Shown here: one piece after another, positions 48,601-60,439 of the stretch
How the letters are laid out: every line of letters begins with the position of its first letter
Numbering within the stretch: position 1 is the first letter of the stretch
Origin: Latrodectus hesperus
Lineage: Eukaryota; Arthropoda; Arachnida; Araneae; Theridiidae
Direction: 5' to 3'
NCBI GenBank assembly: GCA_037975125.1
Contig: CM075851.1
Span: 74,379,487 to 74,443,486, forward strand
Length of the DNA: 64,000 bases
Made by a program: the position numbers and the translations under genes
The notes under the pieces: model-generated
Told to the model about the DNA's origin: nothing
Database searches by the model: none
What the model saw: only the letters and a program-made list of their open reading frames with translations

Positions 48601-50254
48601 TTGGGATTAGTTTAAGTAATATTAATAGCTTTTAACTGGTTAAGAAACCATTCAAACAATTATAAAACCTTATATAAATTATACTCGCTAATTTACGTTT
48701 AAGATTCTAAAAGAAAAAGAAAACATTTTCACTTCGTAAGCAATTAATTCACTTGAACTAATTTTTAAATAAATGCAGTTTTTCTTCCGAAATATGAGCT
48801 TTAGACATAGGAAATATAATACATGCAATCGAACTTTAACTCGAAAACTCAATAGCTAATTTTAAAAAAAGCAAAAATGTGATTTAATGGGAAGTAGTGC
48901 AGCTATTGCGATTCCAGTTGAAATCGAGAAGTCGCTTAGGAATTCTTTTTCATTTCCGCTCTAATGAAAGCTTTCAGCAAAACTAAATATTAAAGCTTTA
49001 AAATATGCAAAAGCTTCTGAAATCAAATATATAAAACAGAAATAAATGAGGCAATTTTAATTCAAAACGAAGTATCACTATAAAGAGGGTACTTCAAACA
49101 AAATTATTAGGAAATTCATGTTTTCCCATTATATAAAAAGTATTTAAGGTGTTAATAAGACAAAAAACAAATTGAATTTACCCCTACATTGAAGCATATT
49201 TTTTCTTATTTGTCAAGTTTTAAAAAGGTTTCTTTACCAATTTAGAAAATATATCATACTTTCATTTATGCAAAATTTAAACATTGTTTAAATTCTTAGA
49301 ATTTGGAGCATATACATTTCACTGGCTCCAAATTTCCTTTTTCATTATAATTATTAAATTTTAATCGTTAACATAGAATTTTAATCGTAATAAAATAATT
49401 AGCTTATATTTATTAGCGATTTAAGATATCTGTAATCAAAAATTTTTTACTTTGACATAGCATTCAGCTTTGGTGCAAAAATTCTATAATTTCAATAAAA
49501 CAATTGTGTGGAGACATAACTATATGCTGTCCAACTAATTCATTTCAGCTTTGGATGGAGTGTAAAGTAAAAACACAATATTGCTCAATTAACTGATAAT
49601 TGGACGATAGGAACATAAGTAAAATATGTGATATAGTACATTAACATCTAAAATATAACACCACATAATGGTTAGTCTAATCGCTAAAAAGGTTGTAAGG
49701 AACATTCGCCTTGTAGAATAGTTAATAGATAGTATTCATTTCGCCAAGAAAAAAGTAAGAAAAATTCTTAAGCTTCTGCTTTGGCACATTTTATATAGAA
49801 ATCTGAAATATAACATCCATTCTCCAGTAAAAAAACTAAGCTTTTACCACTACATAGTTCGAGGTAGAACTCCGCTCTTTGGTTAGAAAAATACTGGGTT
49901 GCAAATCTACATGTCATGTCAAATTCCTGAATAACACTATTTGATTGTTAACCTTACGTTATACGATGTTATAAATTGCTATTACAATTCTCAACAGTAA
50001 TTCACTGAATGTCTATCATTAAACCACGAAAAATCCAAAAAATATGATCAATTTTTCAAAATATTTCATAAAATTATTTTTAAATAATATAACACCAAAA
50101 AATCACTCTACTCTATATCTTTCAAATCTTTTTCTTGTAATGAATCCATACATACGCAATAGTAATTTTAATCTCAAACGTAAATATTTGCAGTTATTGT
50201 TGCGCCAGCATGCTTCCCTGTATCTAACCCTGAATTGGACTCTACCATTTATGA
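45686..50254 (-). other. part of the long 5' intron of yurt, nothing recognised
   Basis: 4.5 kb of AT-rich DNA with no supportable exon. Slightly GC-richer patches (about 48110-48330 and 49850-49920, the latter with a weak B-box-like CTGGGTTGCAAATCTAC) may be old repeats. Confidence 0.45.
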
Positions 50255-50505
50255 TAGAAACAGCCAGATGGAGTTTTCATGATTTTGAAACAAGGATCGA
50301 GCAGAAGACAACCAATACTTTGTCTGCTACTCGCAGGAATATCATTTCACTAGGAGGACATTGCGACCACGCCCAGTTTTAATGTGCCACAGTCGCTTTT
50401 AGCGAACACGACGGATCTTTGGTTAAGCCGGAATTCGAACTCACTACATTCCGATGAAGAGAACGACGTCCTAACCAAACAAGCAATCACGGTCTTCAAA
50501 TATTT
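50255..50505 (-). mobile_element. SINE-like repeat, family D copy 2
   Basis: On the - strand it has TGGTTAGGACGTCG (A-box) and GTGAGTTCGAATTCCGGC (B-box), then a body homologous to 3005-3240 in the opposite orientation (shared GGAGGACATTG(C/T)GACCA and GGA(T/C)C(G/A)AGCAGAA). Two overlapping short open frames here are products of the repeat. Confidence 0.65.
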
Positions 50506-50734
50506 GCAGCAACAGAAAATATCGGTGATATTTTACTCTATATACATACAATTATATTTTATATAAAGTTTTATATTTTAACATAATTGCAATGCAAAAC
50601 GAAAGCCATTTTGAATCTTATTTGCCAAAAATGGTTGTACTGATATAGGGCCTAGGCTAAATAGTTGTAGCCTAATATAACGCAGTGGGAAAATTTGGAA
50701 GAATAAGGTGTCCATCACATTTGATTAATTTTAG

Positions 50735-50810
50735 AATTTAAGAAGGGAATCAAAACCAGGAACAGCTGAATCGAAGGCCAGAATATTTGACAGCTAGCTC
50801 TATAAAAATT
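50735..50810 (-). mobile_element. family B SINE head fragment
   Basis: GGGAATCAAAACCAGGAACAG, then CTGAATCGAAGGCCAGAATA and TTTGACAGCTAGCTC, match the tRNA-like head of family B in antisense (compare GAACTGTTGAACCGAAGGCC at 56169). Strongly truncated. Confidence 0.45.
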
Positions 50811-51087
50811 CTGATATTTCTTCCGATGCATTCCAAATTATATTTAATGAATTTTGTATACACGAATTCAATGGGAATTAGTGTAAGTCATAACAAAATG
50901 AATTTGAGTAAAAGAGATTTAAGCTCAAGCAAAAAACGTAGGACAGTCAGTGAGGTTTTACATTCTACACAATAGCACCGATACAAAATATTGGATCAAA
51001 TATTTTTGATTACATTATTATTAAACATATAGAATTTAATTAAGCTCTTTTGAATGAAAATATACAAACTTATTCTCTCGAATTCCT

Positions 51088-51115
51088 CAGAAATGTTTAT
51101 TAGTAAACATTTCTG
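51088..51115. repeat. perfect 12-bp hairpin
   Basis: CAGAAATGTTTA, loop TTAG, TAAACATTTCTG. Intronic, function unknown. Confidence 0.85.
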
Positions 51116-52449
51116 TATATGATTGAATAAGGATAGATGTAAAAAAAAATTAATCTTTTTCTTCGTTTTAATTTTATATAAAAAAAAAATATCAAATCAC
51201 ATAATACAAATAATAAAAAGTTGAAAAATGAAAAAGTAAATACTGAGCAAAAGATAAGAAATAACAGAAATAAATTTTCCCTTTGTGTATGCACTTTTTA
51301 ATATACATAGCGTAAGAATTACTTTTTATTCAAAAACAATTTTTAGCGTCACTTGATTAACCAAAGAAAAACAAAGAAAATGATAAGGATCAGTATTTCC
51401 ATGATTTGTTGAAAAATTCTTGTTTTTAAAGAGGATGTACGGCATTTAAGGCAAATTATCAATACTTGCAACCGAAATAACAACTCATTTCCCTCATTTC
51501 AAACCGGTTATGGAAAAGAAAAAGGATTCGTAACAAGACCACTGAAAAAATAATATATATACACCAAGATTACAAAAAAAGAAAAATAAATCAAGGTTAC
51601 AAAAGTGGTTATGTGCAACTTTTTGAAGATTAAATTGAGCACGAACCAAATTTTCTTTTTTCCGTTCTGGAATGATAAATTCAATGTGTCATTCTAGTTA
51701 GAATAATTACTTAATGTATCATGATGTGGTAACTTAAATAGTAAGGCAACAAAATTATCAATAATTTCACTTAAAAATTATGACATACGTAACAAATAAT
51801 TTGAAAATAAATGATAGAAAAACTATACTCCACCAAAATATTCTTATTTGTCAAATTAATATGATTTGATCTGTCTGAATAGAGATTTTTTTATACGCAA
51901 AACTTTTAATTGGGAACTCAATCCAAACTACGCCGTCCAGCAGCTGAATTGTTAACGGTTCAGCCTGCAACAAATCGAACGCTCCATTACCAATTTTAGC
52001 ATAAAATAATAAGCGTTTTGACATTGGGTAATGGACAGTCTAACGGCCCAAGGTTGTTATGAGGCACTTTAAAAGCGTAATCGCATTCTAAGAGATCTTT
52101 TTTATTAGATAGTAAGCTGTACTCATACTTTGCAAGAGATAATCCAGAAAACTCTCAAGTACCCATTAGGAAGACGTGCGTGCAGAAGGCAGAAACACGA
52201 CATCCATTTCTCGTTGTTCAGCAGCGGATGGTATCCAATCTAAGACCTTTCGCTCAAAAATGTGATGTCCTAAACTGGCTACGGTAAGCCTAGGTATAGT
52301 CGTTTGAAAAGATTCGGAATCTACTTAAAACCATAGATCACCATTACATTTATTAGCATGCAAAATATGAAAACTAAGAAACTATAAAGTAAAATCAACT
52401 CACACACACAAGTCACAACAAATTCTTACAAACATCCACGTCCACTTTG

Positions 52450-52675
52450 TTTAGATTTGTCGCTAAATGGTCATTTCTTTTGCACATGAGGGCTAATAGA
52501 AAGGAACCTACAGTTTAAAATGAATTCTGAACCACTACAATCATCCATAACCAAGGTGGGATTCGAATCTACGAACTGTGCAAGTGAAGACCGGAACGCT
52601 CGACCATCAAAACCCGAGGCTAATTCCGAAGACTGTTGAGCTGAAAGCTAGCATGCGATCATTCCGATAGCGACT
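52450..52675 (-). mobile_element. SINE family B with a duplicated head
   Basis: Antisense core (TTTGTCGCTAAATGGTCATT, GAGGGCTAATAGAAAGG, AAGGTGGGATTCGAATCTAC, GAACTGTGCAAGTGAAGACC, GCTCGACCATC), followed by a second head-like block (AGACTGTTGAGCTGAAAGC, TAGCATGCGATCATTCCGA). This looks like a head-to-tail duplication or a nested truncated copy. Confidence 0.65.
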
Positions 52676-52779
52676 CCAAATTAAATAAATCGAAGTTGTA
52701 AAAAATTGCGTATCTATTCCAAAGAATCTCGACCTCACTCAAATGTAGATTTGTGTGTGTGAACCATATCTTTAGTTTT

Positions 52780-55560
52780 ATTATTTCCTATTCTTTCTCC
52801 TACGATTTGTTCAAGAGTGAAAGCGTTTCCCATTTCTAAAAATTAATGCAATTACAGTAAGCAATGAAAGTACTAAAGTTTTCACAGCGGTGGAAATATC
52901 GAAAATCACTTCACATTTTGCAATGAAAAATTCAAAGTTAAGAAATTAATTTTTAAAAAGTCACATAGAAGATCGAGAGGAAAAATGGGTCTTTTTATTT
53001 TAAAAAGTTTCAGCCATGATAAATTTCTGAGGTGAAACATCATATATTTTTTTATATTAAAACTAAGAAAAAGGAAAAAAGAATTTACTGAACTAATTTG
53101 AAGTGATTATCTCTCTTTCAATCCTCTTTATCATAATACTTTAAATTGCACATATTGACACTCATTGAATTTGTGTGTGGAAGCACAAATATTTATTATT
53201 TCAAAAATATAAAAGTTATTTAATTTTTAACTTATTTTGATTATAATTATCAATTTCCGTTTAATTGTTTTTTTTAAATACTTTCCTTTCTTTACCACAA
53301 AAGACAACATATAAAGTTCATTCACTTAATTATAAAACAGCTCTTCTCCATTTTAAAATATGTAATTAAAATTCTATTTAGTAACTCTGGCAATACACTG
53401 TATCACAATTACTCTTTTAATCTGTTTATTAGTTTATATATTTTAAATATTTTTATTTTATCCATTCAATACTTTTTACCCATCCATTAATTCGATATAT
53501 AGAGTATTTTTAAATTTTTATAAACTGTTATAATTTTTAAATTTTTATTACTATATAAAAATATTTTACTAGTAGAAAACAAATTCTTTCATCTATTCTG
53601 GGAAATTTCATTAAACATACTTTTTCAATTACATTACAACTCGTAAGCAAAAACGACAAATAATTATATATATAATTTAGCAATATGTGTTGTCAAGAGT
53701 TAAAAAATACATATCATAACTTTTATTCATTCATTCTTATATATACATAAACAAAAATTTAAAGAAATCATTTTTCTTAATTTACCTTCATTTCAAATCT
53801 ACTTATTTGTATTTATTTTCCTAACATCAAATATTAATAAATACAATTTTTTTCTTTTCAAAAACACTTTAATTTTAAATAATACACATTAATTAGAAAC
53901 ATAACTAAAACTATAAACATATTTGATTTGAGATTTTATATAATCATAATGTCCTATAATGAATTTGCTCATTTCTTACAGCAATTGCGTAGTAAATATC
54001 CATTACAAAAATAAACATATAATCAAATGTTTAATAGTGTATTTGTAAATTAGTTACATGAACAACTTAAATATTAACTGCATACTACGAATCTTATACT
54101 TACATTAACTTTAATTTTAACGTATCATATTTTTTTTAAACAAAATATTAGTTATAAACTCTAGTTTATGTATTTTATACTCAATTCATTCTTAATACAT
54201 CGCATAACATTCTCCTTTAATGCTATTAGATAATTATAAATTGAATGACTACTTCAGCTAAAATGTCTAACAAAATTTACACATTAGCTTAAAAAATTAT
54301 TTAAATTCTAAATTTGATTCAACATAAACAGTTATGAAAGGGAACATTAGCATTTGATCCAAAATCCTCATTCAAGAAAGAATCAGTTATCTTAAAGCAT
54401 GCAAATTTTCCTCATTTTGTAGAAAAGATTTACTTATTCATGCAGCTCTTTCCCATTTTTAATAATAATAAAAACATAAAAAATATTAAAAAAAGATTAA
54501 CAGCCATGTGACGTAAGTAGGGCAGTTCAAATCGAGTTAAACATAAAAAAAATGCTAGAAAATAAAAAAAAAGAAATCGCTACATAGTTGAATTCCCTTT
54601 TATGGAGCAGAGGTAACATTCTAAAAGCCTCTTTGAAATTTATTAATTTGTGCAAATTTTTACCTGTATTTTCACTTAAATCACAGGTAAATAGTTTCAG
54701 CCAACAGTAACAAAAATCGTAAAAACGTTAAATTCCATAAACATATCATCATCGCAGAGAAATAAAGTGAATTTTTTTAAAAAATAAAGAAAAAACAAGT
54801 TTTTCTTTTTTAACTATAATTTTTTTTAATATTTTTTAAATATAAGGACGCATGGAAATGGTATTACCGAAAATTCTGTGACTAGATATTTAACAAAATA
54901 CATGAATAAATGGGAGGAAAAAATCGAACTTTTGATACATAGTAAATATTAATTGTATTCTCCCATTTTATTAAATTTACAATTATAAAAGACCACATTA
55001 GCATTTTCTTTGTCAAATTCAGTAATCAACAACAGGGGAAAATGTCTTTTGCTTGCAAGCATTCCCAAATATCAAAAAATTCTAATTTTGAAAATACTGA
55101 GAAAAAGAATTCTATGCATTAAAACCGTACTTGCAATATTTCAATAATTCTACTAACTCAAGATACCAATAAAAGTACTTTTCAAGCTATGTTTGTACTG
55201 TGTTTGCTTTATATCCTTCAACCATTTTAATTCCATTGTTATACTTTAATAACTCTCTACATTTTCGCAAGTTTTTTGGCCTACTCAAAGTAGTAGAGCA
55301 TCACCTTTGTATTCCTAGAAATATTCATAAACTTGCATAATTTATGCTACTAAAATCTACAAATTTTATTATTTGTCTACAATTATTTAAATTTTCTTTT
55401 TGTTGAAATAAATCAAAAAGGCATGCTTTTTATTATTTGACCATGTGATTTTATTTCTCTTAAAGTATAAATGTATTTAAATAATGGATAATTTACAATG
55501 CAAAAGAGTCATATGGAAAAAACTAAAAAATATACCGCAATGTAGCTCAAAATTAAATTT
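52780..55560 (-). other. yurt 5' intron, AT-rich, nothing recognised
   Basis: Nearly 2.8 kb of low-complexity AT-rich sequence, with no exon, RNA gene or repeat that I can support. Confidence 0.5.
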
Positions 55561-55618
55561 TTATAACTGCCCGAAACATAGCATTCGGTCAAATTGATTA
55601 AATCATGAAAATTGAATT

Positions 55619-55661
55619 CTACTGAAAATTGAAATGATTAAATCATTTCAATTTTCAGTAG
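55619..55661. repeat. 43-bp near-perfect palindrome
   Basis: 21-bp arms CTACTGAAAATTGAAATGAT(T) and its exact complement, separated by a single A. A related non-palindromic fragment (TTGATTAAATCATGAAAATTG) lies just upstream. It would form a cruciform or a very tight RNA hairpin. Confidence 0.95.
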
Positions 55662-56045
55662 CCCAAATAGGCAACATGCAATCCAGTATGGAATTAGTTC
55701 TAAAACTATTCGTCACAAATCAGTGATTCCATTTTATAATAAAAGATAAAAATGTCATGCGAAAGGAAATTGATTTGTTTGTTGCCCAATGAATTTCTAC
55801 GAATGATTTCATTTATTTCATACGAAAACTAAATAAAAACAAAAAAGTGAATAGAGAGAAATTCTTGAAAAAATCGTAAAAGTGTTTTCAAACTTTAAAA
55901 CGACTCGTTTAAAATAAGCAAGTGAAACGGTTATGGCCAAAGGAATAAAGAAGTTTTTTCATGGACTGAATGTAATTGCCCATAAATTTTCTTGCATTAA
56001 TCCATAATTCAGCTACATATTTATAAAATTATTTTTCAAAGATTT

Positions 56046-56217
56046 TGGTTTGTCTGCTATTTAACGATTATTTTTTGCCAATAGGGCTAACGAGACCGTG
56101 ATCTACAGCTTAATAAGGACGATGAACCACAAGATACATTCAAGCCGGAGGAGGGATTCGAACCCATGAACTGTTGAACCGAAGGCCAGAATGCTAATAA
56201 TTCTACGCTAATTCGAA
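56046..56217 (-). mobile_element. SINE family B, older copy
   Basis: Antisense blocks GGTTTGTCTGCTATTTAACG, AATAGGGCTAACGAGACC, GGAGGGATTCGAACCCATG, AACTGTTGAACCGAAGGCC, AGAATGCTAATAATTC. More diverged than the neighbouring copy at 56233. Confidence 0.75.
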
Positions 56218-56232
56218 TTTTAATGGGAGTAG

Positions 56233-56416
56233 GTTGGTTGGTTGGTTGGCTTGTCGCTCAACGGTCATTTTTTGCTCACGAGGGCTAATTAGACAGGGAC
56301 CTACGGTTTAAAGTGGATTCCGAACCATTACAAACATCCATGCCCAAGGTGGGATTCGAACCCACGAACTGTGGAACTGAAGGCATGAGCGCTAACCATT
56401 CGGCTTCCAGCTCGGC
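56233..56416 (-). mobile_element. SINE family B, young copy with 14-bp target duplication
   Basis: On the - strand: head GCCGAGCTGGAAGCCG, A-box TGGTTAGCGCTCATGCC, B-box GGGTTCGAATCCCACC, body CTTTAAACCGTAGGTCCC, tail GTTGAGCGACAAGCCAACC, then CCAA repeats. The perfect 14-bp direct repeat TTTAATGGGAGTAG flanks it (56219-56232 and 56417-56430). It inserted directly beside the older copy at 56046-56217. The family's 3' end is a CCAA microsatellite instead of poly(A). Confidence 0.93.
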
Positions 56417-56430
56417 TTTAATGGGAGTAG

Positions 56431-59400
56431 ATATTCTGATCGTGATGTGTTTGATATATATCAGAACACTGAGAGTAATAACAATAATTTAAGTTCTTAA
56501 TAAAGTGGCATAAAATTGTGTTTTTGTAGTTGCTACTAATCCTTAATGAGCTAGCAACAGCTAAATCAGGTCTATGAGTCCATGTATTCTTGGAAAGTCA
56601 ATCATTAGAAGTGTGGAGATGATATCACTTGGACCCAGGCAGACCATCTAAATTTAGACCTAAGACATGCTTCGGAGAGGCTGGATTTAAATGTGACTTG
56701 TTGTAGGTTGGAAGAAAATTGCAGCCGGAGATGTATGTCAATAATTTAAGATGACCACTAATAAAACTGTTAATTCAGCACATTGGAAGAAAATAGCTAC
56801 TTACATCGTCAAGATGGGATTTTTAAAATAGTCAAAAGTTCTTCAACAGAAACATAATTAATTGAAATCAGATAGTTTTCTTTTGCAAATTTTTATATAA
56901 AAATACATTTTCATATTAAGTAATAGCAGTTTTTATTTATTTTAGACATCTAAGAACATCTAAATAGCAAGAAAAAATCAATACATTAATTTACTGTATG
57001 AATTACCAAAAATATATAAATTTTTAAAACATTATAAAATAAAATTTAATTTTTTATACATTTATCATGTTAATAACAATTTTAAAATATACATACGTGA
57101 AGAATTAAGACATAAATTAGTGTCAAAGTAAATGGGGAATATTTTAAGCGATATCAAATAAAAAATCTTTTTTTTTCTATTTTTAGCCCGCAAGTAAATT
57201 ATTTTAAGCAATGGCCAAACAGACTTTGTATGGCATGCCCGCCAGTGACCACTACGGAAACCTGATAAGTACTGATTGTCAGGTTTCTAACAGCAACGAA
57301 AGAGGAAAATAAACAGCGGCATGTTTACTTGGGGGAAAGAGAGTTTTGAGGAAATATTTTCTTCAGCCTGATTTGTTTAACAAATACAAACAACTGTCGA
57401 GGAAAATTTGGTACACTCTGACGCCTACGTTTCAAGATGTACATAGTAAAGAATCTTTACGAAAAATGTTTTCGAGGAAACACAAATATACTTAAAGTTG
57501 AAAATTTACTAAGCAATTACTTAAAGTTCATGCACATGCTTCCTCGAAAATATTTCTGGTGAAGATTCTGTATTTCTAAACATCGTTCAACGTGGAAATA
57601 AAAGTTATTTGTTAGAGTAAACATTCCCTTCTCTCAATAAAGGTTTAATTTACAGATCCATGATCACTTTTCGTACACAAGAGACAATTTAATGAGTTGT
57701 AATTAAAAATAAATTTCGAAGCACTATAAAACATTTCCCACGGAATCGAACGTATAAGCTGTAAATCAAAACATTAATTCCTATCAGTTCAATTTTAATC
57801 ATTATTGATAATAGGGGACAAAAATAATAATTTAGATAAAACATTTCCAATGAAATCGAAAATTTTTCAATTATTAATAGTTATTAAATAAAAATGTATT
57901 TTCTCTATAGCCAATGAAATCATTTTTAATTCCGATAAGTTAATTATGTATTTCCGTCTATTATATAATAAAAATAAGCAACTTTAGCGAATAATAACTT
58001 TTTAAAAAAATGATTTCAGAGACCTAATAAAGTTTTTTTATTTTTTGTACATTAAACGTTATTTATATTTATAAAATTAAAAAACTAAATTAATTTTTCC
58101 GTTGACATTTTCAAAGAGAATACGATAAGTTTGCAAACAACTTTTAACCTCAATCTTAATGAAAAAACCTTGAAATCAAAATTTGTTTCTAAGGCATTTA
58201 ACATAAAATACTGAATCTAACGAAGAAAACTGTAACTAGATCAAACGTGAGAAAAGTGTTAAAAAAATTAGTTGAGAATCGTTATTTTCTACTTCGCTTC
58301 CCACTGGATGACCCATTAGAAACACGTGGCTATAAATGGGTTGGCAGTCTTCAAGTCAGAAAAACGTGCGGAACAAATATGGAGTACAGATTGAGTACAT
58401 TTTGCAGACTGATAAGATCAACAACTAAAAAATCTCAATTCAGGAAGCTTTCTTGTAGCATATTTCTTACACTTTTAGCAATTTTTAATGCAAAAAAAAA
58501 GCCATTTTAATTTACACCTCAATTGAAACTATATTAATGGAAACATAACATAGTTGATAATAATAGGCTTAATTTCTGAAACTTTGACCAGCACTTGGAC
58601 ATTGTTAGAAATAAGATTTATATGTTAGAATTGTTCCAAATAATAACCTTAGTGCATAAAAATCATTTTCCGAAAACAGTAAGCAATATTTTTCTAATAA
58701 ATATTAATTAAATTATAAAATTCAATTCGATTATTTACGCTTCTATAAGCAAATATTAAGTTTTAGCAATATATTTTTAAGAAATCTTATATTTAAAAAT
58801 CAAAAAATTTTCATTTGTAGTTTGTTTTAAAAGCTAATAAGATTTCAGGGGAAAATATTTTTAATAATTTTAATTTCATTCGGAAAATAAATTTTAAAAA
58901 AAAAACGAAATAGTATGTAACAAATGTACAGTATAGTAAACTCTCCCTTAAATTATTTTCTATCACTTTAAAGGAAAATAAAAATAAAACAAATATTTAT
59001 AAATGACTATTTTTTAAATTAATTATCGAGTTTTTGGAAAGTAGACAGCAAAAATTATTTTTAACTATCACATGGATTTTTTTTATTCCAAAATAAAAAT
59101 TAAATTTCTGTAATATTTGACGTCCTTGGAACATGTATCCCTACTAAATGTTATAAAATTATTTTTAATATAAATACTTAGCAACCAACCCAGTCATAGA
59201 GATATTTGAAGATGAAAATAAGGAAATCAGAGCTTTTTAGCAGCTGTGTTGCTATTAAAGGATTCAATGACACTATTTTTGTACTAAATAAATGATATAA
59301 ATGGGGCATCCAAGCAGCATAAATATATATAAATGTGACTGAATACACTTTTACGACCAAATCATACCCACCTGTTGAATTAAGCACATAGAAAACTCAG

Positions 59401-60029
59401 TAAATAAAATCAAATGAGTGCAAATTTTTACTACTCTAACATCAGATTCTTGTAATAACTAAGGCGTGTGAAAACTTTACTATTACGATATTTTGGAACT
59501 CTTTTGAACGAAGAATAAAATCACATACATTTTAACAGAAATATTATAGGGGATACATAAGTTTACTATGGTACAAATTCCATAAACAATTAAAAATAAT
59601 ATTACTTCCACACAATAAGTGTTATGCTACATTTTATAAAACAATCACATTCTTTTTATTTAATGATCACGTTATAATCCAATTAAGTATTTTTTAGGGG
59701 AAACTATTTCTCTCTAATCTACTTTCCCAAAATTAAATCTATATACAGCAGAGGTACAAGAAACCAATTCAGACATTTATCATTTTCATTTTTTAACATG
59801 TCATTGATAGTTAAATACAATAGGCGCAAATATGTGCAAACTCGTAGGGACTGGTAAAATAGATTTTAAAATAGAAAAATAATGTATTAGATGAAGATCT
59901 GATCTTTTTTACAAATTTAATTTTTCTTTATAAATAAAATATTAAAAAAAATTATTTAAAATGCACTAAAAGAAACGCATTCAAACTTAAAAGCAATGCT
60001 TGCTTTCATTTTAGTGCTTCACATTCATT
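56431..60029 (-). other. yurt 5' intron, no gene recognised
   Basis: AT-rich DNA with two less AT-rich patches: 56565-56760 (GGACCCAGGCAGACCATC) and 57200-57330 (CATGCCCGCCAGTGACC, with AAACCTGA/TCAGGTTT arms). Neither yields a frame or a repeat class that I can name. The 58247-58510 open frame has no recognisable family. Confidence 0.4.
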
Positions 60030-60424
60030 ATACAATTTTCTAAAGCTCACAAACCGTGTGTTTTTCAAACTTTGAAGCCAACGCCTGGGTGAGGCTTTGA
60101 AATCTTTTATCTTCCGTTTTAGAGTAAAGCTTCTCTTATATGATGTGATGATTTATTAACAATGCTCATTCCTCTCAGCCAAGCAAGCAAAGTTTTTTCT
60201 ATAGTTTAGGATGTTTTGATTTTCTATTATATTTTCATGAAGGGCGCACTTTTGCTTGAGGTTTCTTATTTCAAGGAATTTTTTTTTCTGAGTTTTTAAA
60301 ATTGTCGAGAGGTTATTCTTTGGAATTCCATATTTTTTGGCAAATTTTGTTTTTAGTATTTATTTTCGTCTGTTTCTCTTAGAATTTTCTTTTCTACTTC
60401 AACTGATAAACAAGTTCGTTTCAT
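60030..60424 (-). pseudogene. pogo/Tigger (CENP-B-like) transposase N-terminal relic
   Basis: From an ATG at 60424 the - strand reads MKRTCLSVEVEKKILRETDE, then a stop and frameshift, then KTKFAKKYGIPKNNLSTILK, and on to CALHENIIENQNILNYRKN and ITSYKRSFTLKRKIKDFKAS. The IAKKYGIPKSTLSTILK-type helix-turn-helix is typical of CENP-B/Tigger-like DNA-binding domains. The catalytic part is absent. Confidence 0.7.
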
Positions 60425-60439
60425 CAATTGCGACCAATC

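Noticed and set aside
50044..50566. Two overlapping open frames of 112 and 60 codons
   Set aside because: They lie across a SINE-like repeat whose homologue at 3.0 kb gives a similar-looking frame; no protein family resemblance.
56046..56416. Repeat array resembling a spaced direct-repeat (CRISPR-like) structure
   Set aside because: Only two SINE copies of unequal age; eukaryotic context, no regular spacers.
57200..57330. Possible 5' exon or promoter of yurt (less AT-rich, short frame MPLFIFLF)
   Set aside because: The frame ends after about 11 codons, no FERM start sequence is present, and no donor joins it in phase 0 to 45685.
58247..58510. 87-codon + strand open frame
   Set aside because: No start context, family resemblance or splice signals; composition is like the surroundings.
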